Counted from the stretch's first letter, positions 26,313 to 36,203 are shown. The stretch is 64,000 nt of DNA from Flavobacterium sp. N2820 (GCF_025947285.1 NZ_CP110008.1:620001-684000), one strand, 5' to 3'. A program made the numbers and translations. The notes: generated from the letters alone by a model not told the origin.

Positions 26313-27419
26313 ATGAAAAAATTAGTATTAAGCGCAACATTATTTTTATCAGTTGCAACATTTGCTCAAAAAGATGAGCTTAAAACCTTAAAAAAGATTT
26401 ATGCAAAAGAAACTATTTCTGTAAAAGATTTAGAAACTTATAAATCAACCAGCGACGCTTTGCAAAATTTAGCTACTGAAGAAGCTGACAAAGTGTATGC
26501 TAAATTTTATAAGGTAATGTATCCAACAATTGAATTAGCTTCAAAAGGTGAAAAAGCAACATTGCAAGATCAAATGAAGCTATATAATCCAGAATTCATC
26601 AAAGAATATGGTGTAGTGATTGATGAAACCATAGCTTTTGAAAAGAAAACAGGTAAGAAAGTTTACACAGATGATTTAATAATTGAAAAAGATCAATTCA
26701 AGCAAGGAATTATGACTTTTGCATTAGCACTTAATAGTGCTTCAAGGTTTAAAGAAGCATCTGCAGCTTTTTATAATTTATATACTTTTGATCCAAAAAA
26801 TGAAGGTAAATCTTTGCAAAATGCTGCAATCTTAGCCGTTCAAGCGAATGATGCTAAATTAGGAGAAAAACTGTATGAAGAATTTTATAAAAGTGATTAT
26901 CTTAATAATGGTGTAATTTATTACGCTACAAATAAAGCAAGTGGCGTTGAAGAAGATTTAGGCACAAGAGAAAATAGAACTAAAAATATTGGAGCAGGGT
27001 TTTATGAAAATCCAAGAGATGAAAAGGTTAATAAAATGAAACCTGAAGTTCAAAGAATATTATCTATTTTATACGTTCAAAATGGAGAAATTGCTAAAGC
27101 AAAAGAGATTTTTACAGAAGCTAGAATGCAAAATCCTAATGATGAAGAATTAAAAACAGGTGAATTTAATTTGTATTTTAATGAAGGCTTCGCGGGGTTA
27201 AAAGACGAAGATAGATTGGTTGCCGAAATAAACGCTTCAACAGCAAATAAAAAGAAATATGATGAATTAATGGCGCAAAGAAAAGCAATGTTCCAAAAAG
27301 TAATTCCATCTTTTGAAAAAGCTTACTCAATTAATCCGACTGATGCTAATACAAAAAATATTTTAAAATTAGCTTACGAAATCACTGGTCAACTTGAAAA
27401 AGCAAAATCAATTAATTAA
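26313..27419 (+). CDS. Secreted tetratricopeptide-like protein
   Basis: 368 residues. The ATG at 26313 is used because it begins the signal peptide MKKLVLSATLFLSVATFAQ (cleavage near Ala18-Gln19). Upstream in-frame codons fall in the gyrA terminator. The mature protein is helical with TPR-like units: FALALNSASRFKEASAAFYNLYTFDPKNEGKSLQNAAILAVQAND, VQRILSILYVQNGEIAKAKEIFTEARMQNPNDEELKT and FEKAYSINPTDANTKNILKLAYEITGQLEKAKSI. It is periplasmic or surface-located, probably a protein-protein interaction scaffold. Proteins like this commonly follow gyrA in flavobacteria, which supports a conserved neighbourhood but does not give a function. Confidence 0.82.
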   Translation: MKKLVLSATLFLSVATFAQKDELKTLKKIYAKETISVKDLETYKSTSDALQNLATEEADKVYAKFYKVMYPTIELASKGEKATLQDQMKLYNPEFIKEYGVVIDETIAFEKKTGKKVYTDDLIIEKDQFKQGIMTFALALNSASRFKEASAAFYNLYTFDPKNEGKSLQNAAILAVQANDAKLGEKLYEEFYKSDYLNNGVIYYATNKASGVEEDLGTRENRTKNIGAGFYENPRDEKVNKMKPEVQRILSILYVQNGEIAKAKEIFTEARMQNPNDEELKTGEFNLYFNEGFAGLKDEDRLVAEINASTANKKKYDELMAQRKAMFQKVIPSFEKAYSINPTDANTKNILKLAYEITGQLEKAKSIN

Positions 27420-27440
27420 AGTTGATTTTATAGTATATAA

Positions 27441-27470
27441 AGGTGTTAGATAAAGTCTAGCACCTTTTTT
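27441..27470 (+). terminator. Terminator after TPR-like gene
   Basis: AGGTGTTAGA and TCTAGCACCT form a 10-bp stem (one G-T pair) with a 5-nt loop and six T's, 22 bp after the stop. Confidence 0.85.
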
Positions 27471-27495
27471 ATTTACTACCTATTTTAAAAATCCC

Positions 27496-27503
27496 TACAT
27501 TTG
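27496..27503 (+). promoter_or_regulatory. -7 element before HD gene
   Basis: TACATTTG is an exact TAnnTTTG match 19 bp before the GTG start. The same octamer serves the his and efflux promoters in this window. No good TTTG is visible at the -33 position. Confidence 0.5.
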
Positions 27504-27522
27504 TTATTCAAATTTTAATCTT

Positions 27523-28758
27523 GTGAGCCAAACTAATAAACTCAAAATAATTAACGACCCCATTTATGGTTTTATCACCATTCCAAATACTTTAATATAC
27601 GATTTAATACAGCATCCTTATTTCCAGCGCTTAAGACGTATTTCTCAAATGGGGATGTCATACTTAGTCTATCCAGGTGCGCATCATACTCGTTTTCATC
27701 ATGCATTGGGATGTATGCATATTATGCAAAAAGTTGTTCAAACACTCAAGTTTAAAGGGGTTTCTATTTCAGATGAAGAAGAGAATGCATTGTATGTTGC
27801 CATTCTCTTGCACGATATTGGTCATGGCCCTTACAGTCATGCTATGGAGCACAGTATTGTTGAAGAAGTGCATCACGAAGAGCTGTCTTTGCTTTTTATG
27901 GAACAATTGAATAAAGAGTTTGACGGACAATTAGCATTAGCAATTCAAGTATTCAAGGGTGAATATCATCGAAAATTTATGTTACAGTTGATTTCTAGTC
28001 AACTAGACATGGATAGAATGGATTATTTAAAACGCGATAGTTTTTACAGCGGAGTGGCCGAAGGAAACATCAATAGTGAACGATTAATTCAAATGATGAA
28101 TGTTGAAAATGATGTTTTGGTTATTGAAGAAAAAGGAATTTATTCGGTTGAAAAATTCTTAGTTGCACGAAGATTGATGTATTGGCAGGCATATTTACAC
28201 AAAACAAGTGTTGTAGCTGAATTAATTCTTACAAAAATTTTAAAAAGAGCAAAAGAATTAACTCAAAAAGGAACGGTTTTGCCTTGTAGTGAATCGCTTC
28301 AATTTTTTATGCAAAACAAAATTTCATTGGCAAATTTTGATAAAAATATAGTAGACAGATTTTCTTATTTAGACGATTATGATGTAATGGGAGCTATTAA
28401 ATCATGGCAATTTAACGACGATTTTGTGTTGCAAAATTTATGCCGAATGATTTTAAATCGTGATTTACTAAAGATTCAAATAACTGAAGATAAACCTAAC
28501 AAAGAGAAGTTGTTAGATTATAAAAATAAATTTATTGAAAAAGTAAATATTTCAGATAAAGAAGCAGGTTATTTTGTATTCAAAGGAAAGTTGAAAAATC
28601 AAGCTTATAGTAAATCAAGTGAACCAATTTATGTGCTTAAAAAAGACAAAAGTATCGAAGATGTAGTTGAAGCTTCAGACCAAATGTATCTAAAAGCATT
28701 ATCTAAAGAAGTAACTAAATATTACATTTGTTTTCCAAAAGTAGTAGTAGAGTCTTAA
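27523..28758 (+). CDS. HD-domain phosphohydrolase (dGTPase-like)
   Basis: 411 residues. The start is GTG at 27523, giving MSQTNKLKIINDPIYGFITIPN, the usual beginning of this family; no ATG is available nearby. The HD metal-binding residues are in RRISQMGMSYLVYPGAHHTRFHHALGCMHIM (first His) and LLHDIGHGPYSHAMEH (His-Asp), with SSQLDMDRMDYLKRD carrying the final Asp. This is the pattern of dNTP triphosphohydrolases and SAMHD1-related enzymes, so a nucleotide phosphohydrolase acting in the cytoplasm is likely, with substrate unknown. It has its own promoter and lies directly upstream of the lipid A operon, separated by 120 bp. Confidence 0.88.
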   Translation: MSQTNKLKIINDPIYGFITIPNTLIYDLIQHPYFQRLRRISQMGMSYLVYPGAHHTRFHHALGCMHIMQKVVQTLKFKGVSISDEEENALYVAILLHDIGHGPYSHAMEHSIVEEVHHEELSLLFMEQLNKEFDGQLALAIQVFKGEYHRKFMLQLISSQLDMDRMDYLKRDSFYSGVAEGNINSERLIQMMNVENDVLVIEEKGIYSVEKFLVARRLMYWQAYLHKTSVVAELILTKILKRAKELTQKGTVLPCSESLQFFMQNKISLANFDKNIVDRFSYLDDYDVMGAIKSWQFNDDFVLQNLCRMILNRDLLKIQITEDKPNKEKLLDYKNKFIEKVNISDKEAGYFVFKGKLKNQAYSKSSEPIYVLKKDKSIEDVVEASDQMYLKALSKEVTKYYICFPKVVVES

Positions 28759-28776
28759 CATTTTAATTTAATTTTA

Positions 28777-28784
28777 TATTTTTG
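28777..28784 (+). promoter_or_regulatory. -7 element of the lpx operon promoter
   Basis: TATTTTTG fits TAnnTTTG. It lies 94 bp before the lpxD ATG, leaving an untranslated leader of about 85 bases in which I see no strong structure. Confidence 0.45.
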
Positions 28785-28878
28785 CCAATATAAAACCCTC
28801 AAATTCGTATATTTGATAGTTTGAGTATTTTTATATGTATCATTTCGTGTGTCAAGCGAAATAAATAGTATCATTTAA

Positions 28879-29895
28879 ATGAAGTTTACAGCAGCGCAAA
28901 TAGCAGGTATTTTAGAAGGAGAAGTAGTAGGAAACCCTAATGCTGAAGTCCATAAATTATCTAAAATAGAAGAAGGAACAGAAGGTTCTCTCACATTTTT
29001 GGCCAATCCAAAATATATCAACTTCATTTATTCCACGCAAGCAACAGTTACAATAGTAAACAATACGTTTGAACCAGAACAAAATATTACAACAACACTA
29101 ATTAAGGTTGAGGATGCTTATAAATCATTTTCAAAATTATTAGAATATTACAATCAAGTAAAACTAATGAAATCGGGTATTGAGCAACCATCTGTAATTT
29201 CAGAAGGAGTAACCTATGGTACCGATTTGTATTTAGGCAGTTTTTGCTACATTGGAAAAAACGTAATTATTGGAAATAATGTCAAAATTTATCCCAATAG
29301 TTTTATTGGCGATAATGTAACTATTGGTGACAATTGTGTTTTCTTTGCAGGTGTTAGAATTTATTCAGAAACAGAAATCGGAAATAATTGCACCATTCAT
29401 TCGGGAACCATTGTAGGTTCTGATGGTTTTGGTTTTGCTCCTTTAGAGGATGGTACCTATTCAAAAGTACCCCAAATCGGTAATGTAATCATTGAAGACA
29501 ATGTCGAAATTGGTGCTTGTACAACAGTTGATAGAGCAACATTAGGTTCAACCATTATTAGAAAAGGAGTAAAACTTGATAATCACATTCAAGTGGCACA
29601 CAATGTTGAAATTGGTGAAAACACAGTAATTGCAGCTCAAACAGGAATTGCAGGAACTACCAAAATTGGAAAAAACTGTCTAATTGGAGGTCAAGTAGGT
29701 TTTGCAGGGCATTTAGTGATAGGTGATAATGTAAAAATTCAAGCACAATCAGGCATTGGTAAAAATTTAAGTGACGGAGAAGTTGTTCAAGGAAGTCCAG
29801 CTTTCAATTACGGTGATTTTGCGAAGTCTTTCGTACATTTTAGAAATTTACCAAAAATTGTATCCGATTTAGAAGAATTAAAAAAACAACAATAA
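28879..29895 (+). CDS. lpxD: UDP-3-O-acylglucosamine N-acyltransferase LpxD
   Basis: 338 residues, cytoplasmic trimer. It adds the N-linked hydroxyacyl chain to UDP-3-O-acylglucosamine, the third step of lipid A synthesis. An N-terminal uridine-binding domain (KFTAAQIAGILEGEVVGNPNAEVHKLSKIEEGTEGSLTFLANPKY) leads into a left-handed beta helix of hexapeptide repeats. GTIVGSDGFGFAPLEDGTYSKVPQIGNVIIEDNVEIGACTTVDRATLGSTIIRKGVKLDNHIQVAHNVEIG holds the catalytic His of the family (VAHN). First gene of a compact operon; lpxC-fabZ follows after 17 bp. A second LpxD-like gene lies three genes downstream. Confidence 0.96.
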   Translation: MKFTAAQIAGILEGEVVGNPNAEVHKLSKIEEGTEGSLTFLANPKYINFIYSTQATVTIVNNTFEPEQNITTTLIKVEDAYKSFSKLLEYYNQVKLMKSGIEQPSVISEGVTYGTDLYLGSFCYIGKNVIIGNNVKIYPNSFIGDNVTIGDNCVFFAGVRIYSETEIGNNCTIHSGTIVGSDGFGFAPLEDGTYSKVPQIGNVIIEDNVEIGACTTVDRATLGSTIIRKGVKLDNHIQVAHNVEIGENTVIAAQTGIAGTTKIGKNCLIGGQVGFAGHLVIGDNVKIQAQSGIGKNLSDGEVVQGSPAFNYGDFAKSFVHFRNLPKIVSDLEELKKQQ

Positions 29896-29912
29896 TAAAA
29901 TAGAATAATATT

Positions 29913-31301
29913 ATGGTTAAGCAAACAACCATTGCCAGTGAAATTTCTTTAACTGGAGTTGGACTACACACGGGACAAGAAGTTACAATGACTTTTAAAC
30001 CAGCACCTATTAATAACGGCTTTACTTTTGTAAGAGTCGATTTAGAAGGCCAACCTATTATTGAAGCCGATGCTAATTATGTAGTTAATACCCAAAGAGG
30101 GACTAATTTAGAGAAAAGAGGTGTTATGATTCAAACACCAGAACATGTTTTAGCAGCAGTAGTTGGTTGTGATTTAGATAATCTTATTATTGAACTAAAT
30201 GCTTCTGAATTACCAATTATGGACGGCTCTTCAAAATATTTTGTTGAAGCTATTGAAAAAGCTGGTATTGTTGAGCAAGAAGCAGAACGAAAAATTTATG
30301 TAGTTAAAGAAGTAATTACTTATACAGATGAGGCTACAGGAAGCGAAATTACAGTAATTCCAAGTGATAATTATTGTGTAACTGCTATGGTAGATTTTGG
30401 AACTAAAGTGTTAGGTACTCAAAATGCGACTATGAAAAATATCGCTGAGTTTAAAACCGAAATTGCCGATTGTAGAACATTCAGTTTTTTACATGAATTA
30501 GAAAGCTTACTTAATAACGGTTTAATCAAAGGTGGAGATTTGAATAATGCAATTGTTTATGTAGATAAAGAAATTTCTGCGGAAACAATGGAAAATTTAA
30601 AGAAAGCCTTTAATAAAGATACTATTTCTGTAAAAGAAAATGGAATTTTAGATAACCTTACATTGCATTATCCAAACGAAGCGGCTCGTCATAAATTATT
30701 AGACATCGTTGGTGATTTATCTTTGATTGGAACTAAAATTCAAGGAAAAATTATTGCCAATAAACCGGGACATTTTGTAAACACCCAGTTTGCAAAAAAA
30801 CTTTCTAAATTAATTAAATTGGAAGAACGTAATAATGTTCCTACTTATGATATAAATAAAGAGCCTGTGATGGATATTCATGGTATTATGGATTTATTAC
30901 CGCACAGACCACCATTTTTATTAGTAGATAAAATTCTAGAACTTTCTGAAACACATGTTGTTGGATTAAAAAATGTAACTATGAACGAAGATTTTTTCAT
31001 AGGTCATTTTCCAGGAGCACCAGTAATGCCAGGTGTTTTACAAGTCGAAGCAATGGCACAAACAGGAGGAATTTTAATATTGAGCACAGTTCCAGACCCA
31101 GAAAATTACTTAACCTATTTCATGAAAATTGATAATGTTAAGTTTAAAAATAAAGTTTTACCAGGCGATACCTTATTCTTTAAGTGCGATTTGATTTCTC
31201 CAATTAGAAGAGGGATTTGTCACATGCAAGCTTATGCGTATGCAAATGGTAAATTAGTTTCAGAAGCCGAATTAATGGCTCAAATTGTTAAAGTTAAATA
31301 A
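29913..31301 (+). CDS. lpxC/fabZ: Bifunctional LpxC deacetylase / FabZ dehydratase
   Basis: 462 residues, a fusion typical of Bacteroidota. Residues 1-305 are LpxC, the zinc-dependent UDP-3-O-acyl-GlcNAc deacetylase: TGVGLHTG, the zinc His in TPEHVLAAV, and HYPNEAARHKLLDIVGDLSLIG with the second zinc His and Asp. Residues ~320-462 are FabZ, 3-hydroxyacyl-ACP dehydratase: IMDLLPHRPPFLLVDKI and the hot-dog helix FFIGHFPGAPVMPGVLQVEAMAQTGG with catalytic His and Glu. The fusion ties lipid A deacetylation to the acyl-chain supply that competes for the same hydroxyacyl-ACP. lpxA starts two bases after its stop. Confidence 0.97.
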   Translation: MVKQTTIASEISLTGVGLHTGQEVTMTFKPAPINNGFTFVRVDLEGQPIIEADANYVVNTQRGTNLEKRGVMIQTPEHVLAAVVGCDLDNLIIELNASELPIMDGSSKYFVEAIEKAGIVEQEAERKIYVVKEVITYTDEATGSEITVIPSDNYCVTAMVDFGTKVLGTQNATMKNIAEFKTEIADCRTFSFLHELESLLNNGLIKGGDLNNAIVYVDKEISAETMENLKKAFNKDTISVKENGILDNLTLHYPNEAARHKLLDIVGDLSLIGTKIQGKIIANKPGHFVNTQFAKKLSKLIKLEERNNVPTYDINKEPVMDIHGIMDLLPHRPPFLLVDKILELSETHVVGLKNVTMNEDFFIGHFPGAPVMPGVLQVEAMAQTGGILILSTVPDPENYLTYFMKIDNVKFKNKVLPGDTLFFKCDLISPIRRGICHMQAYAYANGKLVSEAELMAQIVKVK

Positions 31302-31303
31302 TT

Positions 31304-32089
31304 ATGAATCAACCGTTAGCATATGTGCATCCAGGTGCCAAAATAGCAAGAAATGTTGTAATTGATCCTTTTACAACAATACATAATAATGTTGAAATTG
31401 GTGAAGGAACTTGGATTGGTTCTAATGTTACCATTATGGAAGGTGCGCGAATTGGAAAAAATTGTAACATTTTTCCTGGGGCTGTAATTTCAGCTGTACC
31501 TCAAGATTTAAAATTTGGTGGAGAAGAATCCTTGGCTGTTATAGGGGATAATACAACAATTAGAGAATGTGTTACGATCAATAGAGGTACTATCGCTTCA
31601 GGCCAAACTAAAATAGGAAAAAACTGTTTAATTATGGCTACAGCTCACATTGCTCACGATTGCCATATTGGTGATAATGCAATTATTGTTAATGGAGTTG
31701 CCTTGGCAGGACACGTTACAGTAGGTGATTATGCTATTATTGGAGGTTTAGCGGCTGTACATCAATTCATTTCTATTGGTGAACATGCAATGATTTCTGG
31801 AGGAAGTTTAGTTCGTAAAGATGTTCCACCGTTTTCAAAAGCTGCAAAAGAGCCACTTTCTTATGTAGGAATCAACTCTGTTGGACTAAGAAGAAGAGGT
31901 TTTTCAACTGAAAAAATTAGAGAAATTCAAGATATTTACAGAATTTTATATCAAAAAAACTATAATACAACTCAGGCATTGAGTATTATTGAAGCCGAAA
32001 TGGAAGCAACTCCAGAGCGCGATGATATCATTCAATTCATTAGAAATTCTTCTCGTGGAATTATGAAAGGATATACAGGTTCAATGTAA
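31304..32089 (+). CDS. lpxA: UDP-N-acetylglucosamine acyltransferase LpxA
   Basis: 261 residues. It attaches the first 3-hydroxyacyl chain to UDP-GlcNAc. Left-handed beta-helix hexapeptide repeats run from VHPGAKIARNVVIDPFTTIHNNVEIGEGTWIG on. The catalytic His region is CLIMATAHIAHDCHIGDNAIIVNGVALAGHV. The C-terminal helical part (LRRRGFSTEKIREIQDIYRILYQKNYN) matches the acyl-ACP-binding domain. It starts two bases after lpxC/fabZ and is followed by efp after 39 bp. Confidence 0.97.
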   Translation: MNQPLAYVHPGAKIARNVVIDPFTTIHNNVEIGEGTWIGSNVTIMEGARIGKNCNIFPGAVISAVPQDLKFGGEESLAVIGDNTTIRECVTINRGTIASGQTKIGKNCLIMATAHIAHDCHIGDNAIIVNGVALAGHVTVGDYAIIGGLAAVHQFISIGEHAMISGGSLVRKDVPPFSKAAKEPLSYVGINSVGLRRRGFSTEKIREIQDIYRILYQKNYNTTQALSIIEAEMEATPERDDIIQFIRNSSRGIMKGYTGSM

Positions 32090-32128
32090 TTTACAATTAA
32101 TAATAAACAAACATCAAATAATAATAAA

Positions 32129-32695
32129 ATGGCAAGTACATCAGATATTAGAAACGGATTATGTATCAAATACAATAACGATATTTATAAAATTATTGAA
32201 TTTCTTCACGTAAAACCAGGTAAAGGACCAGCTTTCGTAAGAACAAAATTAAAATCGTTAACCAATGGAAAAGTATTAGACAATACATTTTCTGCAGGAC
32301 ATAAAATTGATGAAGTGCGTGTTGAAACACATACATTTCAGTATTTGTATGCTGAAGGAGATCAGTTTCATTTCATGAATAACGAATCATTTGAACAAAT
32401 TACATTAGATAAAAAAGTATTAGATGCTCCAGATTTATTAAAAGAAGGAACAAATGTAATGATTCAAATTAATGCTGAAACAGAAGCGCCTTTATCAGTT
32501 GATATGCCAGCTTCTATTGTTTTAGAAGTTACTTATGCTGAACCAGGTGTAAAAGGGAATACCGCTACAAATGCTACAAAACCAGCTACAGTTGAAACAG
32601 GAGCAACCGTAAATGTTCCATTATTTATCAATGAAGGTGATAAAATCAAAATTGATACAGCTTCTGGAAACTACATGGAAAGAGTAAAAGAATAA
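32129..32695 (+). CDS. efp: Elongation factor P
   Basis: 188 residues with the three beta-barrel domains of EF-P, which relieves ribosome stalling at polyproline. The tip loop of domain I is [10 protein letters not shown] with Lys at residue 32, the position modified (lysylated, hydroxylated or otherwise) in many species; no modification enzyme gene is in the window. Domain III ends [28 protein letters not shown], the standard C-terminus. It is embedded in the lipid A operon between lpxA and the second lpxD-like gene, which starts 10 bp after its stop. Confidence 0.97.
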   Translation: MASTSDIRNGLCIKYNNDIYKIIEFLHVKPGKGPAFVRTKLKSLTNGKVLDNTFSAGHKIDEVRVETHTFQYLYAEGDQFHFMNNESFEQITLDKKVLDAPDLLKEGTNVMIQINAETEAPLSVDMPASIVLEVTYAEPGVKGNTATNATKPATVETGATVNVPLFINEGDKIKIDTASGNYMERVKE

Positions 32696-32705
32696 ATACT
32701 TCAAA

Positions 32706-33647
32706 ATGAAATTTCCAAAAACGTATCCTCTTAAAGAAATAGCACAAATTATCAATTGTAATTTTGTGGGCGACGAAAATTTTCCAGTACAAGGCATGAA
32801 CGAAATTCATGTGGTTGAAAAAGGTGATATTGTTTTTGTTGACCATCCAAAATATTATGATAAAGCTCTTCAATCGGCTGCTACTATAGTTTTAATTAAT
32901 AAAGAAGTAGAATGCCCTGAAGGAAAAGCGTTGTTGATTTCTGATGACCCTTTTAGAGATTTCAATACACTTACCAAACATTTCAGACCTTTTCAATCCT
33001 CTAATTCAGCTATTTCTGATTCGGCTACAATTGGTGAAGGAACTGTAATTCAACCGAATTGTTTCATTGGACATAATGTTCAAATCGGTAAAAATTGCTT
33101 AATTCACCCAAATGTTACTATTTACGATAACACTGTAATAGGTGATAATGTTATGATTCATGCTGGAACTATTTTAGGCGCTGATGCTTTTTATTACAAA
33201 AAACGTCCAGAAGGTTTTGATCAATTAATTTCCGGCGGACGAGTAGTTATTGAAGATAATGTTGGTATTGGTGCTTTATGTACAATTGATAAAGGTGTTA
33301 CTGGCGATACAACTATTGGCGCGGGAACTAAAATTGACAACCAAGTACACGTGGGTCACGATACAGTTATTGGCAAAAAATGTTTAATTGCTTCGCAAAC
33401 AGGAATTGCAGGTTGTGTAATTATTGAAGATGAAGTAACGCTTTGGGGTCAAGTAGGAACTACAAGTGGTATAACTATTGGTTCAAAAGCTGTAATTATG
33501 GGACAAACAGGGGTTACCAAGTCAATTGAAGGCGGTAAAACCTATTTTGGAACACCAATTGAAGAATCGCGTGAGAAATTAAAACAATTGGCTAACGTGA
33601 AACGAATTCCTGAAATTATTGAAAAATTAAAACAAAATGACAAATAA
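32706..33647 (+). CDS. LpxD paralogue (acyltransferase, second copy)
   Basis: 313 residues. The N-terminal domain ([50 protein letters not shown]) and left-handed beta helix match LpxD. The helix keeps a His at the catalytic position ([29 protein letters not shown]). It differs from the true LpxD at the substrate-binding loop ([17 protein letters not shown] in place of GSDGFGFAPLEDGTY) and at ATLGSTIIRKG (here [11 protein letters not shown]). This suggests a different acyl donor or sugar acceptor. It overlaps the next gene by 11 bp. Known automated annotation calls both copies LpxD, and my inference is that only the first performs the canonical step. Confidence 0.85.
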   Translation: MKFPKTYPLKEIAQIINCNFVGDENFPVQGMNEIHVVEKGDIVFVDHPKYYDKALQSAATIVLINKEVECPEGKALLISDDPFRDFNTLTKHFRPFQSSNSAISDSATIGEGTVIQPNCFIGHNVQIGKNCLIHPNVTIYDNTVIGDNVMIHAGTILGADAFYYKKRPEGFDQLISGGRVVIEDNVGIGALCTIDKGVTGDTTIGAGTKIDNQVHVGHDTVIGKKCLIASQTGIAGCVIIEDEVTLWGQVGTTSGITIGSKAVIMGQTGVTKSIEGGKTYFGTPIEESREKLKQLANVKRIPEIIEKLKQNDK

Positions 33648-33999
33648 AGAACGCATTGAGTTTTTGTACAAAGAAGATGGAATAAGAAATACCACTTTTC
33701 TTGAGACCCTTTTACACAATGATTTTATTTTAGAATGGGACAGCTCAGAAGGTACATTATTACTTCAAAAAGCTGATGTTATTCATTTAGCTAATGAATT
33801 AAAACAAAATTACATTGATTCTTTCATGGAAATTTCACATTTCATTGAACAAGAAAATCAAATTGTAGTAAAGTATAATCATAAAGTTACTACGATTGAA
33901 AATCCCAAAGAATTCTTTTTAATTGCTAAAATTATTGTCATTTGGGAATTTGAAGACCATAAAATTAAAAAAGGATACCAAATTAGCAAACCTAATTAA
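33637..33999 (+). CDS. NTF2-like (SnoaL-type) small protein
   Basis: 120 residues, cytoplasmic. [39 protein letters not shown] followed by a curved sheet ([41 protein letters not shown]) fits the NTF2-like alpha+beta barrel of the SnoaL/DUF4440 superfamily. No catalytic residues can be assigned. It begins 11 bp inside the LpxD paralogue gene, so it is translationally coupled to it, and it ends the lipid A operon. Confidence 0.7.
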   Translation: MTNKERIEFLYKEDGIRNTTFLETLLHNDFILEWDSSEGTLLLQKADVIHLANELKQNYIDSFMEISHFIEQENQIVVKYNHKVTTIENPKEFFLIAKIIVIWEFEDHKIKKGYQISKPN

Positions 34000-34040
34000 A
34001 AAAATATAGTAAATATTACGTGTGTATTTGGTAAAAAACT

Positions 34041-34048
34041 TACTTTTG
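34041..34048 (+). promoter_or_regulatory. -7 element of sucD promoter
   Basis: TACTTTTG fits TAnnTTTG, 36 bp before the sucD ATG. No TTTG is correctly spaced upstream. Confidence 0.45.
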
Positions 34049-34083
34049 CATCACAAATTTAAACACAATTTAATTCATATATC

Positions 34084-34956
34084 ATGAGCGTTTTAGTTAA
34101 TAAAGATTCAAAAATAATTGTACAAGGTTTTACAGGTAGCGAAGGAACTTTCCACGCTTCACAAATGATTGAGTACGGAACAAATGTTGTTGGTGGTGTA
34201 ACTCCAGGAAAAGGAGGAACTACTCATTTAGACAGACCTGTTTTTAATACAGTTAAAGATGCTGTTGAAAAAGCTGGAGCTGATACAACGATTATTTTTG
34301 TACCACCAGCATTTGCAGCTGATGCTATTATGGAAGCAGCTGATGCAGGTATTAAAGTTATTATTACTATCACAGAAGGAATTCCGGTTGCTGATATGAT
34401 TAAAGCAAACGATTATATTAAAGGAAGAGATTGTAGATTAGTTGGACCAAACTGTCCAGGTGTAATTACACCAGGAGAAGCTAAAGTTGGTATTATGCCA
34501 GGTTTTGTTTTCAAAAAAGGAACAGTTGGAATTGTATCTAAATCGGGTACTTTAACTTATGAAGCAGCGGATCAAGTTGTAAAACAAGGTTTAGGAATTA
34601 CAACAGCTATTGGAATTGGTGGAGACCCAATTATTGGAACAACTACTAAAGAAGCAGTAGAATTATTAATGAACGATCCAGAAACTGAAATCATCATCAT
34701 GATTGGTGAAATCGGTGGTCAATTAGAAGCAGACGCTGCTCGTTGGGTAAAAGCAGACGGAAATCGTAAACCAGTTGTTGGTTTTATCGCGGGTGAAACT
34801 GCACCAAAAGGAAGAACAATGGGTCACGCAGGTGCAATTGTTGGTGGTGCGGATGACACAGCAGAAGCGAAAAAACGCATCATGAGAGAAAACGGAATTC
34901 ACGTGGTTGATTCTCCAGCAGAAATTGGTAAAAAAGTCAAAGAAGTTTTAGGGTAA
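34084..34956 (+). CDS. sucD: Succinate-CoA ligase subunit alpha
   Basis: 290 residues. It is the CoA-binding and phosphohistidine-carrying subunit of succinyl-CoA synthetase in the TCA cycle. Motifs: [33 protein letters not shown] (CoA binding), [10 protein letters not shown], and GHAGAIVGG with the phosphorylated His. [18 protein letters not shown] is also diagnostic. The beta subunit gene sucC is not adjacent, which is usual in flavobacteria. It has its own promoter and a strong terminator. Confidence 0.97.
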   Translation: MSVLVNKDSKIIVQGFTGSEGTFHASQMIEYGTNVVGGVTPGKGGTTHLDRPVFNTVKDAVEKAGADTTIIFVPPAFAADAIMEAADAGIKVIITITEGIPVADMIKANDYIKGRDCRLVGPNCPGVITPGEAKVGIMPGFVFKKGTVGIVSKSGTLTYEAADQVVKQGLGITTAIGIGGDPIIGTTTKEAVELLMNDPETEIIIMIGEIGGQLEADAARWVKADGNRKPVVGFIAGETAPKGRTMGHAGAIVGGADDTAEAKKRIMRENGIHVVDSPAEIGKKVKEVLG

Positions 34957-34974
34957 TCTCTTACTTACATATAT

Positions 34975-35005
34975 AAAAAATCCCGCTGAAAGCGGGATTT
35001 TTTTT
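34975..35005. terminator. Bidirectional terminator after sucD
   Basis: AAAAATCCCGCT and AGCGGGATTTTT form a 12-bp stem with a three-base loop, with T runs on both strands. It lies between the convergent sucD and the cytochrome c peroxidase gene. Confidence 0.92.
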
Positions 35006-35018
35006 GTTTGATTGTTTT

Positions 35019-36203
35019 TTAATTAAATGGATTTGACCATTTTGAATTTGTATAAACATCTGAACCTGATAACGTTCTCAAAAAAGCTATGACAGCATTT
35101 ACTTCGGTTGCTGTTAAATTTAATTGTTGACCAAAACCATTTGGTTTTAATCTTGGGTCTAAATTAGTGTTTCCAGGGGCTAAATTTATTGTGCCATAAT
35201 GTCCAATGGCGGTTTGCAAATCAGATATCACACCTGTATGCATCATTGGTCCGTTTGGAGTTCCATCTACTTTTACTAAATCACGAAGTGATGGCGCTCT
35301 TGTATTTGTAATATCAATTCCTGTACCTGATATTTTTCCAATAATTCCGTTATTCAATGAATTTGGATCAATGTCAAATTCTGGAGCTCTATGACAACCT
35401 GCACAACCTAATCCACCAGAAGTTCTAACTCCAGTAGCATTAAAAGTTGGAGGTGATAAAAATAAATTTTTTCCTTGATTTTCTTGAGTTGTAAAATTTG
35501 TAAATGGTTGACCATCATTTGCAGCTAATGCTCTACCAGCATCATATTTTGAATCAAAAGATTGAATACTTCTAATAAACTGTGCTAATGCATTCTGAAT
35601 TTTAGCTTCTGTAATTTCTTCTGTTCCATAAACAAATTTAAAAAGTTCTTTATAATAGCCTATTGCACTCAATTTTGTAAGTAATGCCTCAAAATTTTCA
35701 TCACCATTTTCGCCACTAAATCCCATTTCTCCATGGTCTTTTATAGGCATTGTTGTTTGTGTTTCTAAATTTAAAGCTCGTTCATCCCAAAAAAATTTGG
35801 TTTCTGATGCAAATTTTGTATTAATTAATCGCATTGAATGTCTTCCTGTTGTTCCATTTACTCCTGTACTGGCAACAGTACTATCGCTAAATGCAAATTC
35901 TTGTTTATGACAACTTGCACATGAAATGCTATTATTTGAAGATAAGTTTTTATCGTAAAATAGAACTCTACCAAGTGTTGCACCTTTGTCTGTAATTGCA
36001 TTTCCTTGTGAATTGTTTTTAGTGATATAGGACGGAGTTGCTTGATTGGCATAATTTGCTAAATTTTCTAAATCAACAGATGAACCAAATTCAGCTTCCA
36101 CAAAAGGATAGGTTGCAATTTCTTCATAATTCTCATCTGAATTGTTACTACATGAAGACAGTATTAAAACAATCATGCAAAGTTTTACTAGTTGGTTTTT
36201 CAT
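35019..36203 (-). CDS. Di-haem cytochrome c peroxidase family lipoprotein
   Basis: 394 residues with a lipoprotein signal ending LILSSCSN (Cys18). Two c-type haem sites are present: CASCH (Cys95, Cys98, His99) and CAGCH (Cys267, Cys270, His271). RVLFYDKNLSSNNSISCASCHKQEFAFSD and the FFWDERALNLETQTTMPIKDHGEMG region match the MauG/CcpA superfamily. The C-terminus has LVKVDGTPNGPMMHTGVISDLQTAIGHY, which corresponds to the family's MHDGRFATLEEVVxHY. It would reduce H2O2 in the periplasm using cytochrome electrons. Monocistronic; the 137-bp divergent gap to fabG holds its promoter. Confidence 0.9.
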   Translation of the reverse strand: MKNQLVKLCMIVLILSSCSNNSDENYEEIATYPFVEAEFGSSVDLENLANYANQATPSYITKNNSQGNAITDKGATLGRVLFYDKNLSSNNSISCASCHKQEFAFSDSTVASTGVNGTTGRHSMRLINTKFASETKFFWDERALNLETQTTMPIKDHGEMGFSGENGDENFEALLTKLSAIGYYKELFKFVYGTEEITEAKIQNALAQFIRSIQSFDSKYDAGRALAANDGQPFTNFTTQENQGKNLFLSPPTFNATGVRTSGGLGCAGCHRAPEFDIDPNSLNNGIIGKISGTGIDITNTRAPSLRDLVKVDGTPNGPMMHTGVISDLQTAIGHYGTINLAPGNTNLDPRLKPNGFGQQLNLTATEVNAVIAFLRTLSGSDVYTNSKWSNPFN

